Below are positions 14,216 through 22,799 of a DNA stretch of 64,000 nt, piece after piece. The stretch covers positions 62,001-126,000 of the forward strand of contig NZ_BQUV01000001.1 in NCBI RefSeq assembly GCF_022835695.1, written 5' to 3'. Under the pieces are notes generated by a model that saw only the letters and a list, made by a program, of their open reading frames with translations, searched no databases and was not told where the DNA came from. The first letter of the stretch is position 1; each line of letters starts with the position of its first letter. Both the position numbers and the translations under genes were made by a program. The DNA is from Bradyrhizobium sp. Ce-3. Its GTDB lineage: Bacteria > Pseudomonadota > Alphaproteobacteria > Rhizobiales > Xanthobacteraceae.

Positions 14216-14443
14216 ATGTCAGTCGTGGGCAATGGCAACATGGGTGTTGGCAATGAATCCGCGGCCAGCAAATCCGGCCAGCAGCAACAGATGACGGCCG
14301 CGATGCCGCAGCAGGGCGCTTACGTCATGGGCGACAACGAGTGCGCGCCGCAGAAGCTGGTCCGCCTCGTCGGCTGCCGCGACTCGAAGCTCAAGCCGGG
14401 GCTGAGCATCAGCGCGAAGCAGCTCGGGCAAACCAAGCGCTAA
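14216..14443 (+). CDS. Small Gln/Gly-rich protein, unknown function
   Basis: A 75-residue hydrophilic protein, beginning MSVVGNGNMGVGNESAASKS, with QQQQ and a C-terminal half (CAPQKLVRLVGCRDSKLKPG) with two cysteines and basic residues. No signal peptide. The ATG at 14216 has AAGG touching it. A GTG at 14225 would have AAGGA eight bases upstream, so the true start may be that GTG. A 13-bp hairpin covers the stop codon. I do not recognise the family, and coding status is only moderately sure. Confidence 0.5.
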   Translation: MSVVGNGNMGVGNESAASKSGQQQQMTAAMPQQGAYVMGDNECAPQKLVRLVGCRDSKLKPGLSISAKQLGQTKR

Positions 14444-14511
14444 AACGCGATGAAGGTCGCGCTTTAGCGTCTTGTTCGAGCATGATCTTTTCGCACTTTT
14501 CCGGATCATGC
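14438..14511. repeat. Hairpin plus short palindromic repeat (family E)
   Basis: First part: 13-base arms 14438-14450 and 14457-14469 with one mismatch, spanning the stop codon of the 75-residue ORF and possibly acting as a terminator. Second part: GCATGATC at 14480 and GATCATGC ending at 14511, with CACTTTTCCG between. The second part resembles a repeat common in Bradyrhizobium and Rhodopseudomonas (from memory); only one copy is in this window. Confidence 0.5.
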
Positions 14512-14557
14512 CGCCTCGCCCGCCGCTTCAGCCGGCCCGGCCAAGCCCCTGCCCCGG

Positions 14558-15118
14558 CTACTGAATGAACTCGCCGCACTTCTGCACCGCGGTGGCATCG
14601 GCGGCGCCCCACGGCATGATCGGCACCGACGACGTCGAGTTCTTCGGCGAGCCCTCGATCAGCTTGTCCGAATAGACCATGTAGACCAGCACGTTGCGCT
14701 TGGCGTCGCAGCCGCGCACGATCTGCATCTTCTTGAAGAACAGCGACCGCCGCTTGCTGAACATGTCGTCGCCCTGGCCGAGCTTGCCCTTGAAGCGGAT
14801 CGGCCCGATCTGCCGGCAAGCCAGCGAGATATCAGAGACTTCCTCGGCAAGCCCGAGCCAGCCCTTGAAGCCACCCTTCTCCGGCACCGTGAAATGACAG
14901 GCGACGCCATCGACCTCGGGATCGTCGACGCCATAGGTGGCGAGCTTGTCGTTGGGGCTCACCCATTTGAACACCGTCGAGCGGCGAAAGATCAGGTCCG
15001 GCTCGTCGGCCGCGGCCGCGGGAGCCGCCTGCCCCAAAGCCACCAACATCAGCAGCGCCGCGCACCCCCACCGAGACAACAGTCGCACATCACACAAGCT
15101 CACAGTTCTCGATGTCAT
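14558..15118 (-). CDS. creA: CreA family exported protein
   Basis: A 186-residue protein with an N-terminal signal (CAALLMLVALGQAAPAAAA). The mature part matches CreA throughout: VFKWVSPNDKL, DDPEVDGVACHFT, KGWLGLAEEVSDISLACRQ, MFSKRRSLFFKKMQIVR and RNVLVYMVYSDKLIEGSPKN. CreA proteins are conserved periplasmic proteins of proteobacteria with undefined function; the name comes from the E. coli creABCD locus. Four cysteines could form disulfides. GGAG precedes the ATG at 15118. It stands alone. Confidence 0.93.
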   Translation of the reverse strand: MTSRTVSLCDVRLLSRWGCAALLMLVALGQAAPAAAADEPDLIFRRSTVFKWVSPNDKLATYGVDDPEVDGVACHFTVPEKGGFKGWLGLAEEVSDISLACRQIGPIRFKGKLGQGDDMFSKRRSLFFKKMQIVRGCDAKRNVLVYMVYSDKLIEGSPKNSTSSVPIMPWGAADATAVQKCGEFIQ

Positions 15119-15340
15119 GGAAGTCTCCGCGGGGTGGGTGTCGCCTATGTAGTGCGCAAACGCCGCACAGGAAGGCGCTGACAGTTCGGTGATCGGACCG
15201 GGCGTTTAACCTCTTGTGAGGCTTTTTTGCTACGCTTTCGTCGAAAATTCGCCCCTCACGGAAGGGTTAGATCGCTTGCGCTGGTGAACGTGTTCCGCGT
15301 CTGCGACAACCAATGAATAGTTTGGACTGGGATTCGGAAT

Positions 15341-17068
15341 ATGCCTGGAAGCGGACGTCGGATTTCGATTTTTGATTCTGCGAACGGGCGGTTCTGGCAG
15401 TTTGCAATCCTGACGGCCGCCGGCACCGTTGCCGCCTCCTCGCAGGCCGATGCGGCCTTGTTCTACTGGAACCAAAACTCCGGCTATTACGACGATGTCG
15501 AGCCGATGCCGCCGCAGCGGGCCCGGCCGAAGCGCAGCACAGCGAAGAAGAATCCAGCGATCGAGAAGGAGGCCGGCCGCAAGCCGCAAGGTCCCCTGGT
15601 CATCTCGGTCTCGATCGACCAGCAGCGGGTCAGCGTCTACGACGCCAACGGCCTCTATGCCGAGAGCCCGGTGTCGACCGGCATGAAGGGCCACTCGACC
15701 CCGATGGGCGTCTTCAGCGTCATCCAGAAGCAGAAATACCATCAGTCCAACATCTATAGCGGCGCGCCGATGCCGTACATGCAGCGCATCACCTGGTCGG
15801 GGATTGCGATGCACGCCGGTGTGCTGCCCGGCTATCCGGCCTCGCATGGCTGCATCCGCATGCCGATGTCGTTTGCGGTCAAGATGTACAACTGGACGCG
15901 GATGGGCGCGCGCGTGTTCGTCACGCCCGGCACGATCTCGCCGGAGAGTTTCTCGCATCCGCTGCTGGTGACGCAGAAGGTCGCGCCGCAACAGCCGGTC
16001 GCCGACGATATCCTGAAGATGGACGCGCCGCTCGGTGTGAAGAGCGACAAGGGCGCGGACAAGCCGCAGACCGGTCTCGATCTGCGCAGCAGCGTCGGCC
16101 ATGCCGCCGCCGCGTCGCTGCGTGACAACACCCACACCGCCGACGCCAGCGGTGCGATGCCGGCGAGCGCGTCGGCGACGATGTCCGATGCGTCCGCCTC
16201 CACGGCGCGTGACGCCATTGCGGAGAAGCTCGCCGCCGACAAGCCCGAGGCGACTGCCGACAAGCCGGCCGATGCCAACTCAACCGCGAACGACGACAAG
16301 ACGGTCGGCGAAACCACCGGCAGCACCGACACGCCGAAATCAGAGGTTTCTGCAAACGACGCGGTGAAGGCTGAAGCCAAGGCCGACGAGCCGAAAGCTG
16401 ACACGACGAAGGTTGACGCAGCGAAGGCCGATACGTCGAAGATCGAGGCATCCAAGCCGGATGCAGTCAAGGACGCTGCCAAGCCGGCGGATCCAGTCAA
16501 GACCTCCGACAAGCCTGCCGCAGCCGCAACAGCAGCTGAGACCCCCGACGCCAATAAGGATGCAGCCAAGGATCCGGCTCGGCTGCCGGGCCTCGCCAAG
16601 ATCGACGTGTCGAAGCGCGCCGGCCAGATCGCGGTGTTCATCAGCCGCAAGGATTCCAAGCTCTATGTGAGACAGAACTTTGCGCCGCTGTTCGAGGTGC
16701 CGGTGACGATCGCCGCCAGCGACCGGCCGCTCGGAACGCATGTGTTCACCGCTGAGACCGACAAGGCCGATACCAACCTGCTGCGCTGGTCGGTGGTGAC
16801 GCTGCCGACCCGCAACGCCGCCCGCATCGACGTCGACGAGCGCGCCTCGCATCGCCGCAAGCTGGCGGCCGCAGCACCGGTCGAAGCCAGGCTGCAGCCG
16901 GCGACCAACACCCCGGCCGAGGCGCTCGACCGCATCACGATTCCGGCGGATGCGATGGCGCGGATCAACGAAGCGCTCGGCACCGGCGGATCGATCATCG
17001 TCTCCGACCTCGGCGTCAACCAGGGCGAGACCGGCGAAGGCACCGACTTCATCCTGCCGCTGCGCTGA
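15341..17068 (+). CDS. L,D-transpeptidase (YkuD) with long linker and second half-domain
   Basis: A 575-residue envelope protein. After a hydrophobic signal/anchor at about 18-38, the YkuD catalytic domain spans about 86-200, with MHAG (His158) and SHGCIRMP (His169, Cys171). This forms 3-3 peptidoglycan cross-links or attaches proteins. A low-complexity Ala/Lys/Asp/Thr/Pro linker of about 230 residues (about 215-445) contains repeats of the type KADxxK. The C-terminal 130 residues begin with a segment like the start of a YkuD domain (VFISRKDSKLYVRQNFAPLF, then PLGTHVFTA) but lack the His/Cys motif. This may be a degenerate duplicate. The length is much above the usual 170-350. The gene stands alone. 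Confidence 0.9.
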   Translation: MPGSGRRISIFDSANGRFWQFAILTAAGTVAASSQADAALFYWNQNSGYYDDVEPMPPQRARPKRSTAKKNPAIEKEAGRKPQGPLVISVSIDQQRVSVYDANGLYAESPVSTGMKGHSTPMGVFSVIQKQKYHQSNIYSGAPMPYMQRITWSGIAMHAGVLPGYPASHGCIRMPMSFAVKMYNWTRMGARVFVTPGTISPESFSHPLLVTQKVAPQQPVADDILKMDAPLGVKSDKGADKPQTGLDLRSSVGHAAAASLRDNTHTADASGAMPASASATMSDASASTARDAIAEKLAADKPEATADKPADANSTANDDKTVGETTGSTDTPKSEVSANDAVKAEAKADEPKADTTKVDAAKADTSKIEASKPDAVKDAAKPADPVKTSDKPAAAATAAETPDANKDAAKDPARLPGLAKIDVSKRAGQIAVFISRKDSKLYVRQNFAPLFEVPVTIAASDRPLGTHVFTAETDKADTNLLRWSVVTLPTRNAARIDVDERASHRRKLAAAAPVEARLQPATNTPAEALDRITIPADAMARINEALGTGGSIIVSDLGVNQGETGEGTDFILPLR

Positions 17069-17075
17069 AGTCAGC

Positions 17076-17161
17076 GTAGCCCGGAAAGCGCAGCGAAATC
17101 CGGCATCAGCCCGTCCGCGGAGAGTGCGACCCCGGATTGCGCTTCGCTCCATCCAGGCTAC
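17076..17161. repeat. GTAGCCCGGA-type palindromic repeat (family B copy 1)
   Basis: Imperfect inverted ends: GTAGCCCGGA at 17076 and CAGGCTAC ending at 17161, with the typical inner GCGCTTCGCTCCATCC. The same family occurs at 24808-24896. It lies right after the L,D-transpeptidase stop. Confidence 0.75.
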
Positions 17162-17246
17162 CCGCTGCCAGCAATAACGCCTTCTTGAAAGCCCAAGCCC
17201 TCCCTCTGGACTATGATCCGGCGACATCTGTTCCGGGGACGAGACC

Positions 17247-17816
17247 ATGATGGACCGCAGGACATTGATCGTGGCGGCCTTCGCCGCGGCCGCAGGATCC
17301 CGTGCGCTGTATGCCGAGCAGCCGGCGATGAGCCGGATCACGGCTTACGCCTTCTCATTCCCCGCACTTGCCGGCGGCGACATTCGCCTGGCCGACTATG
17401 CCGGCCGTCCGCTGATGATCGTGAACACGGCATCGCTTTGCGGCTTCACGCCGCAATATGCCGGCCTGCAGCAAGTCTGGACCGAATTCCGCGAACGCGG
17501 CTTCGTCATCATCGGCGTGCCCTCCAACGATTTCGGCGGCCAGGAGCCCGGGGGCCCGACCGAAATCGCCGAGACCGCGCAGCACCAATACGGCGTCACC
17601 TTCCCGATCGCAGCGAAAGCGGTGGTCAAGGGCGCAAACGCACACCCGTTCTACCGCTGGGCGGCGGAGGCACGGCCCAAGGACGTGCCGCGCTGGAATT
17701 TCCACAAATACCTGATCGGCCGCGACGGCTATATCGCCGACGTGTTCCCTGAGTCGGTCGCGCCCGACGATACGCGCATCAAAACCGGGATCGCACGGGC
17801 GCTGGCGGCAGCCTGA
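17247..17816 (+). CDS. Glutathione peroxidase family protein with Tat-like signal
   Basis: A 189-residue thiol peroxidase. The fold signatures are NTASLCGFTPQY (peroxidatic Cys65), IGVPSNDFGGQEPG (Gln99), and RWNFHKYLI with the Trp/Asn of the catalytic tetrad. The N-terminus MMDRRTLIVAAFAAAAGSRA has a twin arginine before a hydrophobic run, which suggests Tat or Sec export to the periplasm. Most bacterial relatives are cytoplasmic and thioredoxin-linked. The reductant is unknown; no second resolving cysteine was seen. GGGGA precedes the ATG. Confidence 0.9.
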   Translation: MMDRRTLIVAAFAAAAGSRALYAEQPAMSRITAYAFSFPALAGGDIRLADYAGRPLMIVNTASLCGFTPQYAGLQQVWTEFRERGFVIIGVPSNDFGGQEPGGPTEIAETAQHQYGVTFPIAAKAVVKGANAHPFYRWAAEARPKDVPRWNFHKYLIGRDGYIADVFPESVAPDDTRIKTGIARALAAA

Positions 17817-17980
17817 GAGACGTTGGTAATCCCCGGAATTAACTGGGATTTTGAGTACGTGCCCGCCACCTTCATTGCCTTGGCGCCGCCGTTGCGACTA
17901 GGGTACGATCGGTTGGGGGCGAAGCGGCCTTGGTTGCGGGCATAGCCGGCACCGGGAGCGCGATCAGCAGGGAACACGCC

Positions 17981-18982
17981 ATGCGCATTGCAGCAGGTCT
18001 GATTTTCGCAGGGACCGTATCGTTGCTCGCCTCGAGCGCTGCCTGGTCGCAGACGCCGCCCGCCAAGGGCGCCGCCGCCGCGCCGGCAGCCGCACCAGCG
18101 GCCGCAGCTCCGGCACCTGCCGCCGCGGCTCCAGCACCCGCCACCGCCGCGGCCGCCCCGGTGCCACCGAAACAACCGGCGCAGCCGGCGCGCGCCGCCT
18201 GCAACAATCCGAACGCCCTCGGCGTCGCCCGCACCGTCGAGATCGACACCACCGGCGGTCCCGGCTTCGGCTTCGAGCATTTCAAGCAGCTCGACTTCCT
18301 GCGCGACCACGAGGTCGTGCTGACCTTCGACGACGGTCCGTGGCCGGGCAACACGCCGGCGGTGCTGAAGGCGCTCGCCGATGAATGCACCACCGGCATC
18401 TTCTTCTCGATCGGCAAGCACGCGACCTATCACCCGGAGATCCTGCGGCAGGTCTATGCCGCCGGCCACACGGTCGGGTCACACACCTGGTCGCACGCCA
18501 ATCTGAACAACAAGAAGCTCACCGAGGATCAGCGCAAGGACGAGATCGAGCGCGGCCTCGCGGCGGTCAAATGGGCACTCGAGGTATCCCCCGCCCCGTT
18601 CTTCCGCTTCCCGGCGTTGCAGCATCCGCCGGAGATGGTGACCTATCTCGGCACCCGCAACATCGCGATCTTCTCCTGCGATATCGACTCCTTCGACTTC
18701 AAGTCGAAGAACCCGCAGGCCGTGATCGACAACGTGATGAAGAAGCTCGCCAAGCTCGGCAAGGGCATCATCCTGATGCACGACTTCCAGAAGCACACCG
18801 CGGAAGCGCTGCCGACGCTGCTGACGCAGCTCAAGGCCGGCGGCTACAAGGTGGTCGCGATGCGTGCGAAATTCCCGGCGACCGTGCTGCCGCAATACGA
18901 GCAGGAACTCGCCAAGGACGTCAAGCTGCCGACCGTGAGCTCGCGGCCGGTGAACAGCGTCGTCACGACAGTCGATCAGTAG
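17981..18982 (+). CDS. Exported polysaccharide deacetylase (CE4/NodB-type)
   Basis: A 333-residue protein. Signal peptide about 1-24 (AWSQ), an Ala/Pro-rich linker at 26-72, then a NodB homology domain: TFDDGP at 115-120 (Asp117, Asp118), and SHTWSH at 167-172, whose two His bind the metal. Later come FFRFPA and ILMHDFQKH with the remaining catalytic His. It probably removes N-acetyl groups from a cell-wall or surface polysaccharide. AGGGA precedes the ATG at 17981; the frame is open from 17930. It is not a nod gene: no nodulation neighbours are seen. Confidence 0.9.
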   Translation: MRIAAGLIFAGTVSLLASSAAWSQTPPAKGAAAAPAAAPAAAAPAPAAAAPAPATAAAAPVPPKQPAQPARAACNNPNALGVARTVEIDTTGGPGFGFEHFKQLDFLRDHEVVLTFDDGPWPGNTPAVLKALADECTTGIFFSIGKHATYHPEILRQVYAAGHTVGSHTWSHANLNNKKLTEDQRKDEIERGLAAVKWALEVSPAPFFRFPALQHPPEMVTYLGTRNIAIFSCDIDSFDFKSKNPQAVIDNVMKKLAKLGKGIILMHDFQKHTAEALPTLLTQLKAGGYKVVAMRAKFPATVLPQYEQELAKDVKLPTVSSRPVNSVVTTVDQ

Positions 18983-19002
18983 ACGCGCCAGCGATAATCC
19001 TG

Positions 19003-19560
19003 GTGTCCGTGTTGCGTATCGAAGGCTTTGTCATCGTCTCGGCCGACGGCCGGCTGGCGAATGCGCACAACGTGATGCCCGACGATCTCAAGATCGAGGG
19101 CGACAAGCGGTTCTTCACCGCGGCCCTCGACCGTGCCGACCTCGTCGTGCATGGCCGCCACTCCCAGGAAGAGCAGCCGAACGCGCCGCAGCGCCGCCGG
19201 CTGATCCTGACCGGCAAGGTCGCCGCCCTCGCGCCCGACCCTGACAATCCGAAGGCGCTGCTGTGGAATCCAGCCGGCTGCCCGTTCGAGACCGCGAGCC
19301 GCGAGGCCGGCGTCACCTCGGGCATGGTCGCGATCATCGGCGGCCCCGGCGTGTTCGGCATGTTCATGGACCGCTACGATACGTTCTGGCTCTCGGTCGC
19401 GCCGAAGGTGCGCATCCCCGACGGCGAGCCGTGCTTCCCCGGCGTCCCCGCCCGCACCCCGCAGCAGGTGCTGTCAGCGCATGGCCTTCATGCCGGCGCG
19501 CCGCAGCTGATCGACGGCGCGCAGGATGTCAGCGTCACGCCGTGGCGGCGGATGGGTTGA
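19003..19560 (+). CDS. Dihydrofolate reductase-like protein (RibD C-terminal/DHFR fold)
   Basis: A 185-residue protein starting at a GTG, with no ATG in the leading part. VSVLRIEGFVIVSADGRLAN is the usual DHFR-fold opening. It continues with RFFTAALDRADLVVHGRHSQ (the cofactor-binding loop pattern), RRLILTGKVAAL, and GMVAIIGGPGVFGMFMDRYDTFWLS, which carries the Gly-Gly motif. The fold binds NADPH and a pterin or pyrimidine; the substrate is uncertain and this is likely not FolA itself. A second GTG at 19009 is possible. It starts 20 bases after the deacetylase stop. Confidence 0.8.
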   Translation: MSVLRIEGFVIVSADGRLANAHNVMPDDLKIEGDKRFFTAALDRADLVVHGRHSQEEQPNAPQRRRLILTGKVAALAPDPDNPKALLWNPAGCPFETASREAGVTSGMVAIIGGPGVFGMFMDRYDTFWLSVAPKVRIPDGEPCFPGVPARTPQQVLSAHGLHAGAPQLIDGAQDVSVTPWRRMG

Positions 19561-19564
19561 GATT

Positions 19565-19644
19565 GCAGGGCGGGTTACCCGAAGGCGTAGCCCGCCGGCT
19601 TCTCGCCGGGGAACGGCGGATTACGCTTCGCCAATCCGCCCTGC
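19565..19644. repeat. GGCGGATTACGC-type palindromic repeat (family D)
   Basis: Ends GCAGGGCGG and CCGCCCTGC are inverted; inside are GGCGTAGCCCGCC and GGCGGATTACGCTTCGCC. It lies between the convergent DHFR-like and DoxX genes and may end both transcripts. One copy in this window. Confidence 0.6.
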
Positions 19645-19656
19645 GCACGGAGATAC

Positions 19657-20109
19657 TTACACGTCCCCATAGGCCGGGTCGTCGCGGCGCGGGCCGCGGC
19701 CGTAGCCGGCGATGATGAACAGTGCGCCGATCAGCGACAGGTTCTTCAGCGCATCGATCAGGGTCTTGAGGTTGTCGGGCGCCGGCTGATTCCAGAAATC
19801 ATGGAAGTAGAAGGTCGCGAAGCAGACGAAGATGATCAGCAGGATCGCGAAGAACCGCGCCAGGAAGTTCACCGCGATCATCAGCCCCGCGACGATCTCG
19901 AAGCCACCGATCGCGATCGCGAGCAGCTGCATGAACGGCATGCCGACGAAGGTTTCGATCTGCTGCGTATACGGCACCACCACCGCCGGGATCGTCACCT
20001 TGGCCGTGAGCAGATCCGCCGTTGCCTGGATGCCGAACAACTTGCTCGCTCCCGAATAGAGGAACAGCACGGCAAACAGAATCCGTCCGAAGGTGATGAA
20101 CGCTGGCAT
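19657..20109 (-). CDS. DoxX family membrane protein
   Basis: A 150-residue protein with four predicted membrane helices: ITFGRILFAVLFLYSGASKL, MPFMQLLAIAIGGFEIVAGL, ARFFAILLIIFVCFATFYFH, and NLSLIGALFIIAGYG. The GRILFA-LYSGASKLFG start and the PxP/HDFW loop are DoxX hallmarks. DoxX-like proteins are linked to quinone or thiosulfate oxidation in Archaea and to redox stress complexes in bacteria; here no partner is adjacent. GAGG precedes the ATG. Confidence 0.9.
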   Translation of the reverse strand: MPAFITFGRILFAVLFLYSGASKLFGIQATADLLTAKVTIPAVVVPYTQQIETFVGMPFMQLLAIAIGGFEIVAGLMIAVNFLARFFAILLIIFVCFATFYFHDFWNQPAPDNLKTLIDALKNLSLIGALFIIAGYGRGPRRDDPAYGDV

Positions 20110-20265
20110 GGGTCGGCCTCACTGGATGGCAGAAATCGGACGAAGCAGGCGGAGCGATTATGGCCGCCCCGCCTGTTTCGATCAAATCGAATCCATCCCG
20201 GCCCGGACACGATGCGGAAAACCGCGCTGCGGCTTTCCGAACATAACGTGCTCAAACAACGCCCG

Positions 20266-22575
20266 TCAGCCGAACAGCGTCGGCTGCGCGCGGCCGGCGC
20301 GCTCCTGGGCTTCGACGGCGGCGACCGCCGTCATGTTGAGGATGCCGCGCGCCGTCACGCCGGGGGTGAGGATGTGCGCCGGGCGCGCCGGACCGATCAG
20401 GATCGGCCCCACCGGCAACGCGTTGGCGAGCGACTTGATCATCTGGTAGGCGATGTTGGCGGCATCGAGGTTCGGCATGATCAGGATGTTGGCCTCACCC
20501 TCCAGCCGCGATTGCGGCAAGACCATGCGGCGCGCCGCGGCCGACAGCGCCGTGTCGCCCTGCATTTCGCCGTCGGCCTCGATCTCCGGATGTCGCTCCT
20601 TCAGGAGCTGGGTCGCCCGCCGCATCTTGCGCGAGGAATCGGTATCGTAGCTGCCGAAGTCGGAATGTGACACGAAGGCGACCTTCGGCTTGAACGCGAA
20701 GCGCTGGACGTGGATCGCCGCGAGCGACGCCACTTCGGCGAGTTCCTCCGCGCTCGGGTTCGGCCGTACCTGGGTGTCGGCGAGGAAATGCGCGCCGGTG
20801 GAGGTGATCATCAGCGCCAGCGCGGCATAGTCGCTGACCCCCGGCAGGAAGCCGATGATCTCGCGGACATGGCGCAGATGGCTCATGTAGCGGCCCTCGA
20901 CACCGCACAGCATCGCGTCGGCCTCGCCACGCGACACCGCGAGCGCCGCGATCACCGTGTTGTTGGTGCGGACCACGGTCCGCGCGGCCTCCGGCGTCAC
21001 GCCGCGCCGGCCGGCGACGTCGATATAGGACTGCACATAGGAACGGTAGCGCGGGTCGTCCTCGGGATTGACCAGGTCGAAATCGCGGCCGGCCTTGATC
21101 GACAGGCCGAAGCGCTTGATCCTGGTCTCGACCACCGACGGACGGCCGACCAGGATCGGCCGCGCCAGCTTCTCCTCGAGCACCACCTGGGTGGCGCGCA
21201 GCACCCGCTCGTCCTCGCCTTCGGCGTAGATCACGCGCACCGGCTGGGTCTTCGCCTTGGCGAACACCGGCTTCATGGTGAGGCCGGAGCGGAACGCGAA
21301 GCGCTCGAGATTGGCGGCGTATTCGTCGAAATTGGTGATCGGCCGGGTCGCGACGCCGGACTCGATCGCGGCCTTGGCCACGGCCGGCGCGATGCGCAGG
21401 ATCAGGCGCGGATCGAACGGGCTCGGGATCAGCGAACCCGGACCGAACCCTTGAGTCTCCCCGGTCTCGAAACCATGCGCCACCGCATCCGACGGCGGAT
21501 CGCGCGCGAGCTGCGCGATCGCGTCGACCGCGGCGTGCTTCATCGCCTCGTTGATCGCGGTAGCGCCGACGTCGAGCGCGCCGCGGAAGATGAAGGGGAA
21601 GCACAGCACGTTGTTGACCTGGTTCGGATAGTCCGACCGGCCGGTGCAGATCATCGCGTCGGGACGCGCCGCGCGCGCCTCTTCCGGCATGATCTCCGGC
21701 ACCGGATTGGCAAGCGCCATCACCAGCGGCTTGTCGGCCATCTGCTTGACCATCTCGGGCTTCAGCACGCCCGGCGCCGACAGCCCGACGAAGATGTCCG
21801 CGCCAGGAATGACGTCGGCCAGCACGCGCGCGTCGGTTTTCTGGGTATAGACCGCCTTCCAGCGGTCCATCGTGGTGTTGCGGCCCTCATAGACCACGCC
21901 GTCGATGTCGCAGACAAAGATGTTCTTGCGCTGCGCCCCCATCGAGACCAGCAGGTTGAGGGTCGCGATCGCGGCGGCGCCGGCGCCGGAGCAGACGATC
22001 TTCACATCGGACAGCTGCTTGCCGTTCAGCAGCAGGCCGTTGACGATCGCGGCAGCGACGATGATGGCGGTGCCATGCTGGTCGTCGTGGAACACCGGGA
22101 TCTTCATGCGCTCCTTGAGCTGCGCCTCGATCTCGAAGCACTCCGGCCCGCGGATGTCCTCGAGATTGATGCCGCCGAAGGTCGGCTCCAGCGCGGCCAC
22201 GGTCTCGACCACGCGCTCGATCGTGTCGGCCTTGATCTCGATGTCGAACACGTCGATGCCGGCGAATTTCTTGAACAGCACCGCCTTGCCTTCCATGACG
22301 GGCTTGGAGGCCAATGGGCCGATATTGCCGAGACCGAGCACCGCAGTGCCGTTCGAGACCACCGCCACCAGGTTGGCGCGGGCGGTCAGCGTCGCCGCCT
22401 CGGCCGGGTTCTTGGCGATCTCGGTGCAGGCGGCGGCGACGCCCGGCGAATAGGCCAGCGCCAGGTCGCGCTGGTTGGCCAGCGGCTTGATCGCCTGGAT
22501 CTCAAGCTTGCCCGGTCGCGGCAGCCGGTGATAGGCGAGCGCGGCGTTATGGAGTTCTTCAGACGATGACGACAT
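20266..22575 (-). CDS. maeB: NADP-dependent malic enzyme, MaeB type
   Basis: A 769-residue protein. The malic enzyme N-terminal and NAD(P)-binding domains cover about 1-410 with the [14 protein letters not shown] motif, [14 protein letters not shown], and HDDQHGTAI, followed by [15 protein letters not shown] (dinucleotide fold). The remaining about 340 residues are a phosphotransacetylase-like domain ([16 protein letters not shown] ... [18 protein letters not shown]), which in MaeB is regulatory and binds acetyl-CoA rather than making it. It converts malate to pyruvate plus CO2 and NADPH. GGGGAG precedes the ATG. The gene stands alone between the DoxX gene and a divergent membrane protein gene. 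Confidence 0.96.
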   Translation of the reverse strand: MSSSSEELHNAALAYHRLPRPGKLEIQAIKPLANQRDLALAYSPGVAAACTEIAKNPAEAATLTARANLVAVVSNGTAVLGLGNIGPLASKPVMEGKAVLFKKFAGIDVFDIEIKADTIERVVETVAALEPTFGGINLEDIRGPECFEIEAQLKERMKIPVFHDDQHGTAIIVAAAIVNGLLLNGKQLSDVKIVCSGAGAAAIATLNLLVSMGAQRKNIFVCDIDGVVYEGRNTTMDRWKAVYTQKTDARVLADVIPGADIFVGLSAPGVLKPEMVKQMADKPLVMALANPVPEIMPEEARAARPDAMICTGRSDYPNQVNNVLCFPFIFRGALDVGATAINEAMKHAAVDAIAQLARDPPSDAVAHGFETGETQGFGPGSLIPSPFDPRLILRIAPAVAKAAIESGVATRPITNFDEYAANLERFAFRSGLTMKPVFAKAKTQPVRVIYAEGEDERVLRATQVVLEEKLARPILVGRPSVVETRIKRFGLSIKAGRDFDLVNPEDDPRYRSYVQSYIDVAGRRGVTPEAARTVVRTNNTVIAALAVSRGEADAMLCGVEGRYMSHLRHVREIIGFLPGVSDYAALALMITSTGAHFLADTQVRPNPSAEELAEVASLAAIHVQRFAFKPKVAFVSHSDFGSYDTDSSRKMRRATQLLKERHPEIEADGEMQGDTALSAAARRMVLPQSRLEGEANILIMPNLDAANIAYQMIKSLANALPVGPILIGPARPAHILTPGVTARGILNMTAVAAVEAQERAGRAQPTLFG

Positions 22576-22799
22576 GCGTGCTCCCCGCGTTTCCGGCCCA
22601 AATTTCTTGTTTCTGTGCTAATCCAGGCAAAAGTCAGTTGTCCGGCAAATCGAGCCGGATGTGAAGCATGTCCAACCACTTGGATGCAACATCCGATAAT
22701 GTCCCCGTCAACAGGCCCGGGCGGGCCCGTTCATCGATGCTGCACCTTCCGGCCGTGGATTGGCAATTTTTTTTCCCTTGATGATCCGGAGTTGACCGA

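Noticed and set aside
17981-18982. nodB nodulation gene
   Set aside because: The deacetylase has a signal peptide and a Pro/Ala linker; no nod genes or nod box are near. A general envelope deacetylase fits better.
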